Origin: Acidobacteriota bacterium
GTDB lineage: Bacteria > Acidobacteriota > Terriglobia > Acidiferrales > UBA7541
Length of the DNA stretch: 35,757 nucleotides
Assembly (NCBI GenBank): GCA_016201285.1
Contig: JACQDE010000021.1
Coordinates: 1 to 35,757 of the forward strand
Direction of reading: 5' to 3'
The position numbers were made by a program, and so were the translations under genes. The number at the start of each line of letters is the position of its first letter. Positions within the stretch are counted from its first letter, which is position 1. The notes beneath the pieces are model-generated. The model was not told where the DNA came from. It made no database searches and saw only the letters and a list, made by a program, of their open reading frames with translations. Positions 25,652 to 33,658 of the stretch are shown piece by piece.

Positions 25652-27034
25652 ATGGGCAGCTCCATCGATATTCGCCTCGAAACGCTCACCGGCCCCCGCG
25701 CCGGCGCCGCCGGTTCGCCGCGCAACGGCAAGGCCTTCTTCATCGAGACCTTCGGCTGCCAGATGAACGTCCACGACTCGGAAAAAGTCGCCGGCGTGCT
25801 TCTCGCTCGCGGGTATCAACAGGTGGACCAGCCCGACGACGCCGACGTCGTCTTCTTCAACACGTGCAGCATCCGCGAGAAGGCCGCGCAGAAAGTGTTC
25901 TCCCGCCTCGGAAAATTCCGCCCCGGCCACGCGCCGGAGAAAGTCATCGGCGTGCTCGGCTGCGTTGCGCAGCAGGAAGGCGAAGAAATCTTCGAGCGCG
26001 CGCCCTGGGTCAGCCTCGTTTGCGGATCGGCCAGCTACCGCAAGCTCCCCGATCTGCTCGCACAGATCGAAGCCGGGAACCGCCGCGTCATGGGCCTGGA
26101 TTTGGACGTGGACGAAACCTTCGAGACCGAGCTGACCCGCCGCGACAACCCCTTCCGCGCCTACCTCACGATCATCGAAGGCTGCGACAAGGCCTGCACG
26201 TATTGTGTGGTGCCCTTCACCCGCGGCCCCGAGCGCAGCCGTTCCAGCCACGCCATCCTCGAGGAAGTCCGCCAGCTTGTGGACTTCGGCTACACCGAGG
26301 TCCAGCTCCTCGGCCAGACCGTCAACAGCTACCGCGACCCTTCTCCCGGCCGCATGACCTTTGCCGAATTGCTCGTCGCGGTCGCGCAGGTCCCCGGAAT
26401 TCGCCGCGTGCGCTTCACCACCTCGCACCCGCGCGACTTTCAGCCTGAAATCGTCCAAGCCATTGACGCTTTCCCCGCGATCTGTAACCACGTGCACTTG
26501 CCCGTGCAGTCCGGCTCGACGCGCGTGCTCGCCGCCATGCAGCGCACCTACACTCGCGAGCAGTACCTCGAGATCATCGCGCTCATCCGGGGGGCGAAGC
26601 GCCCCATCAGCATCACCACCGACCTCATCGTCGGTTTCCCCGGCGAGACGCAGGCGGACTTCGAGGAAACTCTCAGCCTGCTCGATGTCGCGCAGTTCGA
26701 CGGCGCCTTCTCCTTCAAGTTCTCCCCGCGCCCCAATACGCCCGCGCAGCACATGGAAGACTCGATCCCGGAGGAAGAGAAGGGAAGACGCCTCGCGGTC
26801 GTCCAGGAAAAGCAGCGCCGGATTCAGCTTGCCCGGCACGAAGCGCTCGCGGGAAAAACCTTTGAAGTGCTCGTGGACGGGCGTTCCTCGCGCGCCGATC
26901 AGTGGGCCGGCCGCACCTGCTGCAATCGCGTCCTCAATTTCGCTTCACCGGGCGCAAATCTTCTGGGACAATACGTGCATGTGAAGGTCAATCGGGCCGG
27001 GCCCAACAGCCTTGTCGGCGAGCACGTCACATAG
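25652..27034 (+). CDS. miaB: tRNA-2-methylthio-N6-isopentenyladenosine methylthiotransferase MiaB
   Basis: This radical-SAM enzyme adds a methylthio group to i6A37 of tRNAs. The 460-residue protein has an N-terminal UPF0004 domain with Cys36 (ETFGCQMN), Cys72 (FNTCSIREKA) and Cys104 (VLGCVAQQ), ligands of the auxiliary 4Fe-4S cluster. The radical-SAM motif is C178-x3-C182-x2-C185 (EGCDKACTYCVVPF). The C-terminal TRAM domain (about 385-460: KTFEVLVDGRSSR, GQYVHVKVNRAGPNSLVGE) binds tRNA. An unusual Gly/Ala-rich 25-residue N-terminus precedes the first conserved strand. Length otherwise is normal. The bifunctional-nuclease gene follows 15 bases later and is probably co-transcribed. Confidence 0.96.
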   Translation: MGSSIDIRLETLTGPRAGAAGSPRNGKAFFIETFGCQMNVHDSEKVAGVLLARGYQQVDQPDDADVVFFNTCSIREKAAQKVFSRLGKFRPGHAPEKVIGVLGCVAQQEGEEIFERAPWVSLVCGSASYRKLPDLLAQIEAGNRRVMGLDLDVDETFETELTRRDNPFRAYLTIIEGCDKACTYCVVPFTRGPERSRSSHAILEEVRQLVDFGYTEVQLLGQTVNSYRDPSPGRMTFAELLVAVAQVPGIRRVRFTTSHPRDFQPEIVQAIDAFPAICNHVHLPVQSGSTRVLAAMQRTYTREQYLEIIALIRGAKRPISITTDLIVGFPGETQADFEETLSLLDVAQFDGAFSFKFSPRPNTPAQHMEDSIPEEEKGRRLAVVQEKQRRIQLARHEALAGKTFEVLVDGRSSRADQWAGRTCCNRVLNFASPGANLLGQYVHVKVNRAGPNSLVGEHVT

Positions 27035-27049
27035 CCTCGGGAGGCGACG

Positions 27050-27535
27050 ATGGAAGTGGAGATGAAAATCGGCAAACTCATGATGGATCCAGTCACCAAC
27101 ATGCCCATCGTCGTGCTCAAGGACGCCCACGGCAGCTCCATCCTGCCCATCTGGGTCGGCATTTACGAAGCCAACGCCATCGCTCTGGAAATTGAAAAGG
27201 TCCAGACGCCCCGGCCGATGACCCACGACCTCCTGAAAAATCTTCTGCTCGGGCTCGAGTGCCGCGTCCAGCGCGTCGTCGTCAACGAGCTCAAGGACGA
27301 CACGTTCTACGCGCTCATCTGGATCGAGCGCAACGGTCAGATCATGTCCGTGGACTCGCGCCCCTCGGACGCCCTTGCTCTCGCTCTCCGCGTGGACTGC
27401 CCCATCTTCGTGGACGAGGAAGTGCTCAAAAGCTCCAAAGTCTCCAGCGCTATCTCCGAAAAAAGCACCAACGAAGAGCTGCGCAAGTGGCTCGAAGGCT
27501 TGAACGACGAGGACCTCGGCCGCTACAAGATGTAG
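27050..27535 (+). CDS. Bifunctional nuclease family protein (DUF151)
   Basis: The 161-residue protein matches the DUF151/BFN fold: EMKIGKLMMDPVTNMPIVVL (about 4-23), LPIWVGIYEANAIALEIEKV (about 32-51), RPMTHDLLKNLL (about 55-66), then VNELKDDTFYALIWIE, and DSRPSDALALALRVDCPIFV (about 100-119). Members are small proteins reported to have DNase and RNase activity in plants and Thermotoga. Their bacterial role is poorly defined. The C-terminal 40 residues (from about 122) are charged and resemble a helical tail. GGAGG lies before the ATG. It commonly follows miaB in this order in related genomes (from memory), which suggests an RNA-related role. Confidence 0.88.
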   Translation: MEVEMKIGKLMMDPVTNMPIVVLKDAHGSSILPIWVGIYEANAIALEIEKVQTPRPMTHDLLKNLLLGLECRVQRVVVNELKDDTFYALIWIERNGQIMSVDSRPSDALALALRVDCPIFVDEEVLKSSKVSSAISEKSTNEELRKWLEGLNDEDLGRYKM

Positions 27536-27574
27536 CGCCGCGTCTTCAGATGCGGGGCTTTTCGGCCCAAGACC

Positions 27575-27594
27575 CCCGCCTCTAAAGAGGCGGG
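27575..27594. repeat. Palindromic interspersed unit after the bifunctional-nuclease gene
   Basis: A 9-pair stem CCCGCCTCT/AGAGGCGGG with a two-base AA loop is followed by CTACAC. It sits 40 bases past a stop codon and lacks a U-tract. A similar unit (10-pair stem, GA loop, followed by CTACTC) precedes nuoI at 31328-31349. Both look like REP-type intergenic palindromes common in acidobacterial genomes (recalled, not checked). Confidence 0.5.
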
Positions 27595-27659
27595 CTACAC
27601 CCTCCAAGCAGGCGATTCCGATCCTGCCGAAATCCGCAGGGCTGCACATTTTTTGCTTG

Positions 27660-27788
27660 CAGGGAGCCCTTTTCTCCCTGTAGATTTACCCTACCCGTAG
27701 TAGGCAGGCCCACGGGTGGCCTATATATGGGCCTCAGGTTGCTTCGAAAGTTGGGGATGCCTGAGGCCTTCGCCAGCGGAGCGGGTAG
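27660..27788 (+). promoter_or_regulatory. Structured leader upstream of parA
   Basis: Several inverted repeats stack up before the parA start. CAGGGAG/CTCCCTG forms a hairpin at 27660-27680. GGCCTCAGG (27730-27738) pairs with CCTGAGGCC (27760-27768). CTACCCG (27691-27697) can pair with CGGGTAG (27782-27788) to enclose the second hairpin, ending seven bases before the TTG start. The start region lacks a clear Shine-Dalgarno sequence. This could be a cis-regulatory RNA, a protein operator, or both. No known riboswitch class was recognised. Confidence 0.4.
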
Positions 27789-27794
27789 AGCGCT

Positions 27795-28595
27795 TTGACC
27801 ACCATCATTGCGATTGCCAATCAGAAGGGTGGCGTCGGCAAAACCACCACGGCCATCAACCTGGCCGCCGCGCTGGCCGAGCGCAAGAAGAAAGTCCTGC
27901 TGGTGGACCTCGACCCGCAGGCCAACTCCTCCATCGCCTTCTTTGATTCGGACGACGCAGCACCCTCCATGTTCGACGTCCTCGCCGACGGCCGCACACC
28001 GCTGGCCTCGGTGGTGAAGGCGACGAAGGACCCTCATCTCTTTGTGGCGCCGGGCAAGCTCGCGCTTTCGCGTCTCGAAGTCCACCTCGCCGGGCAGTTC
28101 GACGCGCCGTTCCGCATGAAGGACGCGCTCGGCTCGGTCAGCAAGAATTTCGAATTCATCGTGCTCGATACGCCGCCTGCGCTGGGCATCCTGACCGTCA
28201 ACGCGCTGGTTGCCTCCACGCATCTGCTCGTGCCCATTCAAGCCGCCTATTTCGCCATCGAAGGCACCGACGATCTGCTCGAAACCTACGAGCGCGTCCG
28301 CTCCCGTCCCAATCCGGACCTGAAAGTCCTCGGCGTCCTGATCACCCTCTTTGACAAGCGCACCAATATCGCCCGCGACGTTCACGAGCAGATCCGCTCC
28401 GTCTTCGGCAGCGTGCTTTTCAAAACGCGCATTTCCAAGAACGTGCGCCTCGAGGAATGTCCCGCGTACAAGGAAACCATTTTTTCTTTCGCTCCGAAAT
28501 CGCCGGGCGCGGTGGAATATCGCAAACTCGCCCAGGAGGTCGTGCAACGTGTCGAAAAGGATCGGATTGCCCGTCACGCTGAAGATGCGGCATGA
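27795..28595 (+). CDS. parA: ParA/Soj-family partition ATPase
   Basis: The 266-residue P-loop ATPase begins IIAIANQKGGVGKTTTAINLA, the deviant Walker A (KGGVGKTT, residues 10-17). Walker A' is VLLVDLDPQANSS (34-46) and Walker B is FIVLDTPPALG (about 119-129). ParA proteins bind DNA nonspecifically with ATP and drive chromosome or plasmid partition with ParB. The absence of an N-terminal HTH makes it a chromosomal type (Soj-like). The start is TTG 27795. The gene overlaps parB by 47 bases. No parS-like TGTTTCACGTGAAACA palindrome was found in the window. Confidence 0.93.
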   Translation: MTTIIAIANQKGGVGKTTTAINLAAALAERKKKVLLVDLDPQANSSIAFFDSDDAAPSMFDVLADGRTPLASVVKATKDPHLFVAPGKLALSRLEVHLAGQFDAPFRMKDALGSVSKNFEFIVLDTPPALGILTVNALVASTHLLVPIQAAYFAIEGTDDLLETYERVRSRPNPDLKVLGVLITLFDKRTNIARDVHEQIRSVFGSVLFKTRISKNVRLEECPAYKETIFSFAPKSPGAVEYRKLAQEVVQRVEKDRIARHAEDAA

Positions 28596-29418
28596 CGCGC
28601 ATTACGTCGAATCGCTGACCACATATAGCAGCGCGGCCATCGGGCGCATGATCCCGGTGGAGAAGATCCGTCCCAACCCCGAGCAGCCCCGCAAAGCCCT
28701 CGGCGATCTCCGCGACCTCACCGACTCCGTCCGCGAGAAGGGCGTGCTCGAGCCCTTGCTGGTCCGCTTCGTGCCCCGCGAGGACTGCTACTACATCATC
28801 TCCGGCGAGCGCCGCTACTACGCCGCTCGCGCCGCCGGGCTTCACGAAGTGCCCTGCATCGAGAAGCGCGCCGACGACGCCGAAACGCTCGAGATCGGCC
28901 TCATCGAAAACCTCCAGCGCAAGGACCTCACTCCCTTCGAGGAAGCCGACGGCCTCTACCGCCTGGCCACGCAGTTCGACTACACGCACGAGGACATTGC
29001 CCGCAAGATCAGCAAGGCCCGCTCCTCCGTCACCGAAACGCTTTCGCTGCGCAACATCCCCGAGTCGCTGCGCAAGAAGTGCATGGAGAAGGGGATTGTC
29101 TCCCGCTCGCTGCTTCTCCAGGTGGCCCGCCAGCCCAACGAAAGGAAAATGGCGGAGATGGTCGCGCGCATTCTGCGCGGCGGCTTCACCCGCGATGAAG
29201 CCCGCCAGGAGCGCCGCGACGAAAAACAGTCCGGTCCGCGGCCGCAGCCCTTCATCTTCTCTTTCAAGCCGCAGAACGAGTCCTTCAACCTCCGGATTCA
29301 GTTTCGCAAGAGCTCCGTTTCCCGCCACGAGTTGATCCAGACCCTGCGCTCCATCCTGGCGGAACTCGAGCAGGGCCGGGATCAGAGCGAGGACGAGACC
29401 GGCATCTCCGCGGCCTGA
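28549..29418 (+). CDS. parB: ParB/Spo0J-family partition protein
   Basis: The 289-residue protein, from GTG 28549 with GGAGG nine bases upstream, reads MSKRIGLPVTLKMRHDAHYV; ATG 28585 is an alternative. The ParB/sulfiredoxin-like CTPase domain (about 30-125) has IGRMIPVEKIRPNPEQPRK, the box II-like GERRYYAARAAGL (about 88-100) and ENLQRKDLTPFEEADGL. The HTH follows (about 140-190: THEDIARKISKARSSVTETLSLR), then a C-terminal region with a long linker and a dimerisation-like helix. The first 30 residues are basic. It overlaps parA, so translation is coupled. The C-terminal 100 residues (FIFSFKPQNESFNLRIQFRK) differ from the standard ParB end. Confidence 0.93.
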   Translation: MSKRIGLPVTLKMRHDAHYVESLTTYSSAAIGRMIPVEKIRPNPEQPRKALGDLRDLTDSVREKGVLEPLLVRFVPREDCYYIISGERRYYAARAAGLHEVPCIEKRADDAETLEIGLIENLQRKDLTPFEEADGLYRLATQFDYTHEDIARKISKARSSVTETLSLRNIPESLRKKCMEKGIVSRSLLLQVARQPNERKMAEMVARILRGGFTRDEARQERRDEKQSGPRPQPFIFSFKPQNESFNLRIQFRKSSVSRHELIQTLRSILAELEQGRDQSEDETGISAA

Positions 29419-29507
29419 TCGCGCGGCACTTCTGGCCCCGTCCGTTTTGAAATCTGGAACCCGCAAATGCGCGGCGGTGTCTTACAATGGAGGCGGCCGG
29501 TGAGCCT

Positions 29508-29837
29508 ATGCTGGAGCTGACCGAGCAGCAAATCGGCATCCTCGAGCGTCTCCGCGAGCGCGGCTTTGAACTCGTCGCCTTTCCTCTCTACGCGAGCCAC
29601 GTTGGCGTGCGCCGCGGCAACTGCGCGGCCCTGCTGGCGCCCGTGCCCGGCAGCGGCATGAGGCTCTTTGGGGATGTCTTCTATCTGGCCGCGGGCAATC
29701 CCGCCGTTCGTATCCATCGCGGCGGGCGCGAAGTTTTTGTCTGGAAGAGCAACGAAGTGCCGGTGACGCCGGAGCGCAACGCCGAGCTGGCCAGTTTCGC
29801 CGAAGCGCTGGCGGAGTCTCTGCTGGCCACTGTCTAG
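29508..29837 (+). CDS. Conserved hypothetical protein after parB
   Basis: I do not recognise a family. The product has 109 residues from ATG 29508 (LELTEQQIGILERLRERGFE), with a GGAGG-rich stretch upstream; ATG 29487, 21 bases earlier, is also open. The protein is compact: an N-terminal helical segment, then a strand-rich middle with AFPLYASHVGVRRGNCAALL, VPGSGMRLFGDVFYLAAGNP and RGGREVFVWKSNEVP, and a helical C-terminus. No signal, no transmembrane segment, no Cys pair. A TACAAT hexamer sits at 29483-29488. It is followed by another small unknown gene and then ypdA, so the four genes may form one transcript. Real by codon use and by the lack of a better reading. Confidence 0.65.
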   Translation: MLELTEQQIGILERLRERGFELVAFPLYASHVGVRRGNCAALLAPVPGSGMRLFGDVFYLAAGNPAVRIHRGGREVFVWKSNEVPVTPERNAELASFAEALAESLLATV

Positions 29838-29873
29838 GGGATTCGCCTGCGAGTCGAATTCAGCAACGATGAG

Positions 29874-30188
29874 TTGATTCTCACGCTGGTCAGCCTGATC
29901 CGCGCCGTGGATCCGCGCCTCCTGCACCACGGACCGGAGGGCTTCACCCTGGATTTCGGCTCGCTCGAGCGCAAGGAAGATCTCTCCGCCAACGAGCGCC
30001 TGCTGCTGCGCCTCCGCGGCGCGCTGGATTCTGCCAGCGAGCAAAACTCCTACGGCCTCGAGCTTAGCGCCGTCGAGCGCCAGCGCCTGGCTGAGACTCT
30101 CGAGCGCCTCGACCGGCTGCAAACGTGGCCCGAAGACGTCCTCGCCATGAGCACGGGCCTGCAAACCCGCTTGCTCGCGGGAGACTGA
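29874..30188 (+). CDS. Small conserved hypothetical protein, start uncertain
   Basis: The 104-residue frame from TTG 29874 reads ILTLVSLIRAVDPRLLHHGP at its N-terminus. The frame stays open back to the stop of the previous gene (29835-29837), and the upstream residues (LRVEFSNDE) look like a natural first strand. No ATG, GTG or TTG lies between that stop and TTG 29874; an ATT at 29841 or CTG at 29847 is possible. The rest is helical and Leu/Glu/Arg-rich (LERKEDLSANERLLLRLRGA, VERQRLAETLERLDRLQTW). No known domain, no signal, no membrane segment. It lies between a small unknown gene and ypdA. Confidence 0.55.
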   Translation: MILTLVSLIRAVDPRLLHHGPEGFTLDFGSLERKEDLSANERLLLRLRGALDSASEQNSYGLELSAVERQRLAETLERLDRLQTWPEDVLAMSTGLQTRLLAGD

Positions 30189-30266
30189 CGCGAGCCGCCG
30201 GTGGCTCCTGCGTCCGGCAGAAAACCACTTCTTCGTACCCGGAGGGGAACACGATTCTGCCGAACC

Positions 30267-31259
30267 ATGCGAACTGAACCCGCAAACCTACCCTACGATT
30301 TGATCTGCATCGGCGCCGGCCCCACCGGCCTCGCCTGCGCCATCGAGGCCAAGCGGGCCGGGCTGCGCCCGCTCGTCGTGGACAAGGGCTGCCTGTGCAA
30401 CTCCCTGTTCCACTACCCCACGAACATGATTTTCTTTACCACGCCCGAGCTGATGGAAATCGGCGACCTGCCCATGACCACCACCTCGGAAAAACCCACG
30501 CGCGCCGAGGCTCTCAAGTACTACCGCAAGGCCGCTGAGCATTACGCGCTCGAGTTGCGGCTGTACGAATCGGTCGAGCGTGTGGCGGGTAGCGACGGAA
30601 ACTTCACCGTGCAGACGCGGACGGCCGCCGGCGAAGAAAAAAGTTATGCTACCCAGAAAATTGTTGTGGCCACCGGCTACTACGACCTGCCCAACCGTCT
30701 CGGCATCTCCGGCGAAGATTTGCCGCACGTGAGCCACTACTACACCGAGGCGCATCCCTGCTGGGGACAGGACGTCGTGGTTGTGGGCGGCAAGAACTCC
30801 GCGGCCGAGGCGGCGCTGGACCTCTGGCGCGGGGGCGCCCGCGTCACGCTCGTCCATCGGCGAGCGGAGCTAGGCGCAAGCATCAAATACTGGGTGCGCC
30901 CGGACATCGAAAACCGCATCAAGGCCGGACAAATTGCCGCGCTCTTTGAAACGGAAATTACGCGCATCGAGCCGGACACCGTGTTCGTGAACAACGCGCA
31001 GGGCAGCAGCCGCGTTCCTGCCACGGCCGTCTTCCTGCTCACCGGCTACCATCCTGATTTCGATTTTCTGCGGGGGCAGGGAATTGCGCTCGATGAGACC
31101 ACGATGAAACCGGAGTGCAATCCGGAGACGCTGGAGAGCAACGTCCCCGGCATTTATCTGGCCGGGGTCATCCTCGGCGGGCGCCACACGGGGGAGATTT
31201 TTATCGAGAACGGCCGCTTCCACGGTAAGCAGATTGTCGCCGCGCTCCTCCGCGGATAG
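30267..31259 (+). CDS. ypdA: YpdA-family FAD/NAD(P)H oxidoreductase (putative bacillithiol disulfide reductase)
   Basis: The 330-residue flavoprotein has an N-terminal FAD-binding Rossmann fold (DLICIGAGPTGLACAIEAKR, about 11-30), a central NAD(P)H fold (VVVVGGKNSAAEAALDLWR, about 170-190) and the closing FAD motif (PGIYLAGVILGG, about 294-305). It lacks the CxxC pair of thioredoxin reductase and carries KGCLCNSLFHYPTNMIFFT near 42-60, typical of the YpdA family. In bacilli YpdA reduces bacillithiol disulfide. Some Acidobacteriota are known to carry bacillithiol genes, which would fit. ATG 30267 follows a GGAGGGG nineteen bases upstream, a loose fit. The substrate is inferred, not shown. Confidence 0.85.
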   Translation: MRTEPANLPYDLICIGAGPTGLACAIEAKRAGLRPLVVDKGCLCNSLFHYPTNMIFFTTPELMEIGDLPMTTTSEKPTRAEALKYYRKAAEHYALELRLYESVERVAGSDGNFTVQTRTAAGEEKSYATQKIVVATGYYDLPNRLGISGEDLPHVSHYYTEAHPCWGQDVVVVGGKNSAAEAALDLWRGGARVTLVHRRAELGASIKYWVRPDIENRIKAGQIAALFETEITRIEPDTVFVNNAQGSSRVPATAVFLLTGYHPDFDFLRGQGIALDETTMKPECNPETLESNVPGIYLAGVILGGRHTGEIFIENGRFHGKQIVAALLRG

Positions 31260-31288
31260 CGCGCTGGGATCGAACGATGCGGCTGATT

Positions 31289-31317
31289 TTGCTGGAGTGA
31301 GACGGGTCTGCTAGACT
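31289..31317 (+). promoter_or_regulatory. Candidate nuoI promoter
   Basis: TTGCTG (31289-31294) and TAGACT (31312-31317) are 17 bases apart. The start near 31324 would put a 10-pair palindrome (31328-31349) almost at the 5' end of the mRNA, with the ATG at 31357 immediately after it. Confidence 0.5.
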
Positions 31318-31327
31318 GAGGACTTCA

Positions 31328-31349
31328 AGGACAGGCTGAAGCCTGTCCT
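31328..31349. repeat. Palindromic interspersed unit directly before nuoI
   Basis: AGGACAGGCT and AGCCTGTCCT form a perfect 10-pair stem with a GA loop, followed by CTACTC. Only seven bases separate it from the ATG, so it occupies the place of the ribosome binding site. It resembles the unit at 27575-27594 in build (long stem, two-base loop, CTAC flank). Confidence 0.65.
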
Positions 31350-31356
31350 ACTCGTC

Positions 31357-31830
31357 ATGGCGTCCATACTCCGCGAAGTCACCGAGACGATTGTCACGCT
31401 GGCCAAGGGCTTCCGCGTCACCTTCCGCAATATGTGGGGCAAGACCGTCACAGAGAACTATCCGGAAACGCCGGTCCACTTTATGCCCCGCTACCGCGGC
31501 ATCCACGTGCTGCAGCGCGACGAGCAGGGCCTGGAAAAATGTGTCGGCTGCTTTCTCTGTTCCGCTGCCTGCCCCGCCAACTGCATCTACATCGAAGCGG
31601 CGGAGAATACCGATGCCACGCGCATCTCCGCCGGCGAGCGCTATGCCCGCGTCTATAACATTGACTACTCGCGCTGCATCTTCTGCGGCTACTGCGTCGA
31701 GGCCTGCCCCACCGACGCCATCACCCACGGCCACGGCTTCGAGCTCGCCACCTACGACATCAACTCGCTCATCTATCGCAAGGAACAGTTGCTTCAGCCC
31801 GAACTCCACAAGAAGCCCGCCACTGTCTGA
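31357..31830 (+). CDS. nuoI: NADH-quinone oxidoreductase subunit I-like 2[4Fe-4S] ferredoxin
   Basis: The 157-residue protein has two C-x2-C-x2-C-x3-CP motifs: CVGCFLCSAACP (about 63-74) and CIFCGYCVEACP (about 108-119), the two 4Fe-4S clusters N6a and N6b of complex I. The N-terminus (VTLAKGFRVTFRNMWGKTVT, about 14-33) and YRGIHVLQRDEQGLEKCVGC match NuoI. Length is normal. No other nuo gene is nearby, so it is a detached copy, either the only nuoI of a scattered complex I or a specialised paralogue. Its leader carries a promoter with -10 TAGACT and a palindrome. It is convergent with the SulP gene. Confidence 0.9.
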   Translation: MASILREVTETIVTLAKGFRVTFRNMWGKTVTENYPETPVHFMPRYRGIHVLQRDEQGLEKCVGCFLCSAACPANCIYIEAAENTDATRISAGERYARVYNIDYSRCIFCGYCVEACPTDAITHGHGFELATYDINSLIYRKEQLLQPELHKKPATV

Positions 31831-31914
31831 AAGAAGCGAAAATAGAAAATGGAAAATAGACCGCGCACCTATGGCCTGCGCGTCATTCCACGAAACTCGA
31901 TTGAAAAAGCGCAA

Positions 31915-33612
31915 CTACGAATCGCTTTGCCGCCGGTGCGGATGAGCGACGTACTCGGTCGTCGCGCGATAGACCTCGGCGGCCCGCGCGAGGGCTTCCT
32001 GAATGTTCGCGCAGATGTTTTCCCGGCCCACGTGCTGCTCGAATTCGGCCTGGTGCATCAGCCGTGACGGCTGGTCCATGGCGCCGCACAGAATCACAGT
32101 GCGTCCCGTGGCGTGCAGCTTGTCCGCCAGGTCTTCGAGTGCTACGAGGCCCGTCGCGTCGATGGCAGTCATGTTGCGCAGGCGCAGGATGATGATGGGC
32201 GGAAGCTGATGCAGCCGGTCGGTGACTTCGGAAATCTTGTCGGTGGCCCCGAACAGGAAGGGCCCGTGAATGCGGAACACAGCAACGTAGTCCGGAATAC
32301 TTTTGTCCTGCAAGATGTGCACCCGCCCGTACTCGATGTATTCGTCGGTCACTTCGGAGACCGTCGTCGTCGCCGTCACCTTGCGGATGAATAGCAGCGC
32401 CGCCAGCACCATGCCCACTTCCACCGCAATCGTCAGGTCAGCGAACACCGTCAGCAGGAACGTGATGAACCACACGCTGATGTCCGCTTTGGTGAGCTTC
32501 AGCAGTTGCGGGATCTCGCTCCACTCGCCAATGTTGTAGGCCACCACCATCAGGATTCCCGCCAGAGCCGCGAGCGGAATGAACTTCGCCAGCGGGGCCG
32601 CCACCAGCAGGATGGCCAGCAGCGTCAGCGCGTGGATGATCCCGGCGATAGGAGTTTTCGCCCCGCTACGAATGTTGGTGGCCGTGCGGGCAATCGCGCC
32701 CGTCGCCGGCAGCCCGCCGAAGAGCGGTGATGCGATGTTCGCGATGCCCTGCGCCACCAGTTCGGTGTTGGGGTTGTGCTTGTCACCACTCATACGGTCG
32801 GCCACCACCGCGGACATCAGGGATTCAATCGCGCCCAGCATGGCGATAGTGAATGCCGATGAGAAAAGGATGGGCACGAGGTCCAGGCGAAACGCAGGAA
32901 GGTCCAGCTTGGGCATGCCGTTGGGAATGCCGCCGAAGCGAGTGCCAATGGTCTCCACTGGCAGCTTCAGCAGCATCACCGCCAGCGTCCCGCCCAGCAA
33001 CACCACGATTGAGCCGGGCACCTTCTTCAGATACTTTGTGAACAAAATGATGATGAGCACTCCCCCCGCGGCCATCGCCGTGGCCGCAGGGGAAATGGTG
33101 TTCAAGTTCCGAAAGAACATCTCGAGCCGCCCGAGGAAATCTCCCGGCACGTGCTGCACGCGCAGCCCGAAGAAGTCGCGCAATTGCGTGCTGGCAATCA
33201 GGATGGCGATGCCGTTGGTGAAACCCATCACCACCGGCCGCGGAAAGAACTTCACCGCGGCGCCCATCCCCGTGAGGCCCAGCAACACCAGCATCACCCC
33301 GGCCATCATCGTGCACATGAACAGGCCGTCGATCCCGTACTTGGCCACAATGCCGTACACGACCACGACAAACGCGCCGGTCGGCCCGCCAACCTGCGTC
33401 GTGGACCCGCCCAGCGCGGAAATCAGAAACCCGGTGATCACCGCGCAATAAATCCCCGATTGGGGGGAAACTCCGGACGCGATGGCGAACGCCATCGCCA
33501 GCGGCAGCGCGACCAGGCCTACAGTGACGCCGGCAATCAGGTCGTGCGCAAACTTTCGCCGGTCGTACTCCCGGAGACACTGGAATAGTTTGGGAGCCCA
33601 GGAAGGCATCAC
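31915..33612 (-). CDS. SulP-family anion transporter with STAS domain
   Basis: The 565-residue protein has about 10-14 transmembrane segments (about 25-425), beginning FAHDLIAGVTVGLVALPLAM and including the SulP signatures FLISALGGSTTQVGGPTGAF (about 63-82) and AIESLMSAVVADRMSGDKHN (about 262-281). The C-terminal STAS domain (about 435-550) has VFRIHGPFLFGATDKISEVT and LRLRNMTAIDATGLVALEDL. SulP proteins move sulfate, bicarbonate, C4-dicarboxylates or other anions; the substrate cannot be read from sequence. Two ATGs stand at the start (33612 and 33609). A hicB-like antitoxin gene lies 46 bases upstream on the same strand. Confidence 0.93.
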   Translation of the reverse strand: MMPSWAPKLFQCLREYDRRKFAHDLIAGVTVGLVALPLAMAFAIASGVSPQSGIYCAVITGFLISALGGSTTQVGGPTGAFVVVVYGIVAKYGIDGLFMCTMMAGVMLVLLGLTGMGAAVKFFPRPVVMGFTNGIAILIASTQLRDFFGLRVQHVPGDFLGRLEMFFRNLNTISPAATAMAAGGVLIIILFTKYLKKVPGSIVVLLGGTLAVMLLKLPVETIGTRFGGIPNGMPKLDLPAFRLDLVPILFSSAFTIAMLGAIESLMSAVVADRMSGDKHNPNTELVAQGIANIASPLFGGLPATGAIARTATNIRSGAKTPIAGIIHALTLLAILLVAAPLAKFIPLAALAGILMVVAYNIGEWSEIPQLLKLTKADISVWFITFLLTVFADLTIAVEVGMVLAALLFIRKVTATTTVSEVTDEYIEYGRVHILQDKSIPDYVAVFRIHGPFLFGATDKISEVTDRLHQLPPIIILRLRNMTAIDATGLVALEDLADKLHATGRTVILCGAMDQPSRLMHQAEFEQHVGRENICANIQEALARAAEVYRATTEYVAHPHRRQSDS

Positions 33613-33658
33613 GAAGATATTTTACAGCAAGGAAGCAGCGCGCAGGGCAGGGAATTCC

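Noticed and set aside
27575..27680. CRISPR array or tandem repeats before parA
   Set aside because: The repeats are inverted, differ from each other and have no regular spacers.
27536..27794. 4.5S/SRP RNA or known riboswitch before parA
   Set aside because: The characteristic conserved tetraloop and core motifs of those RNAs were not found.
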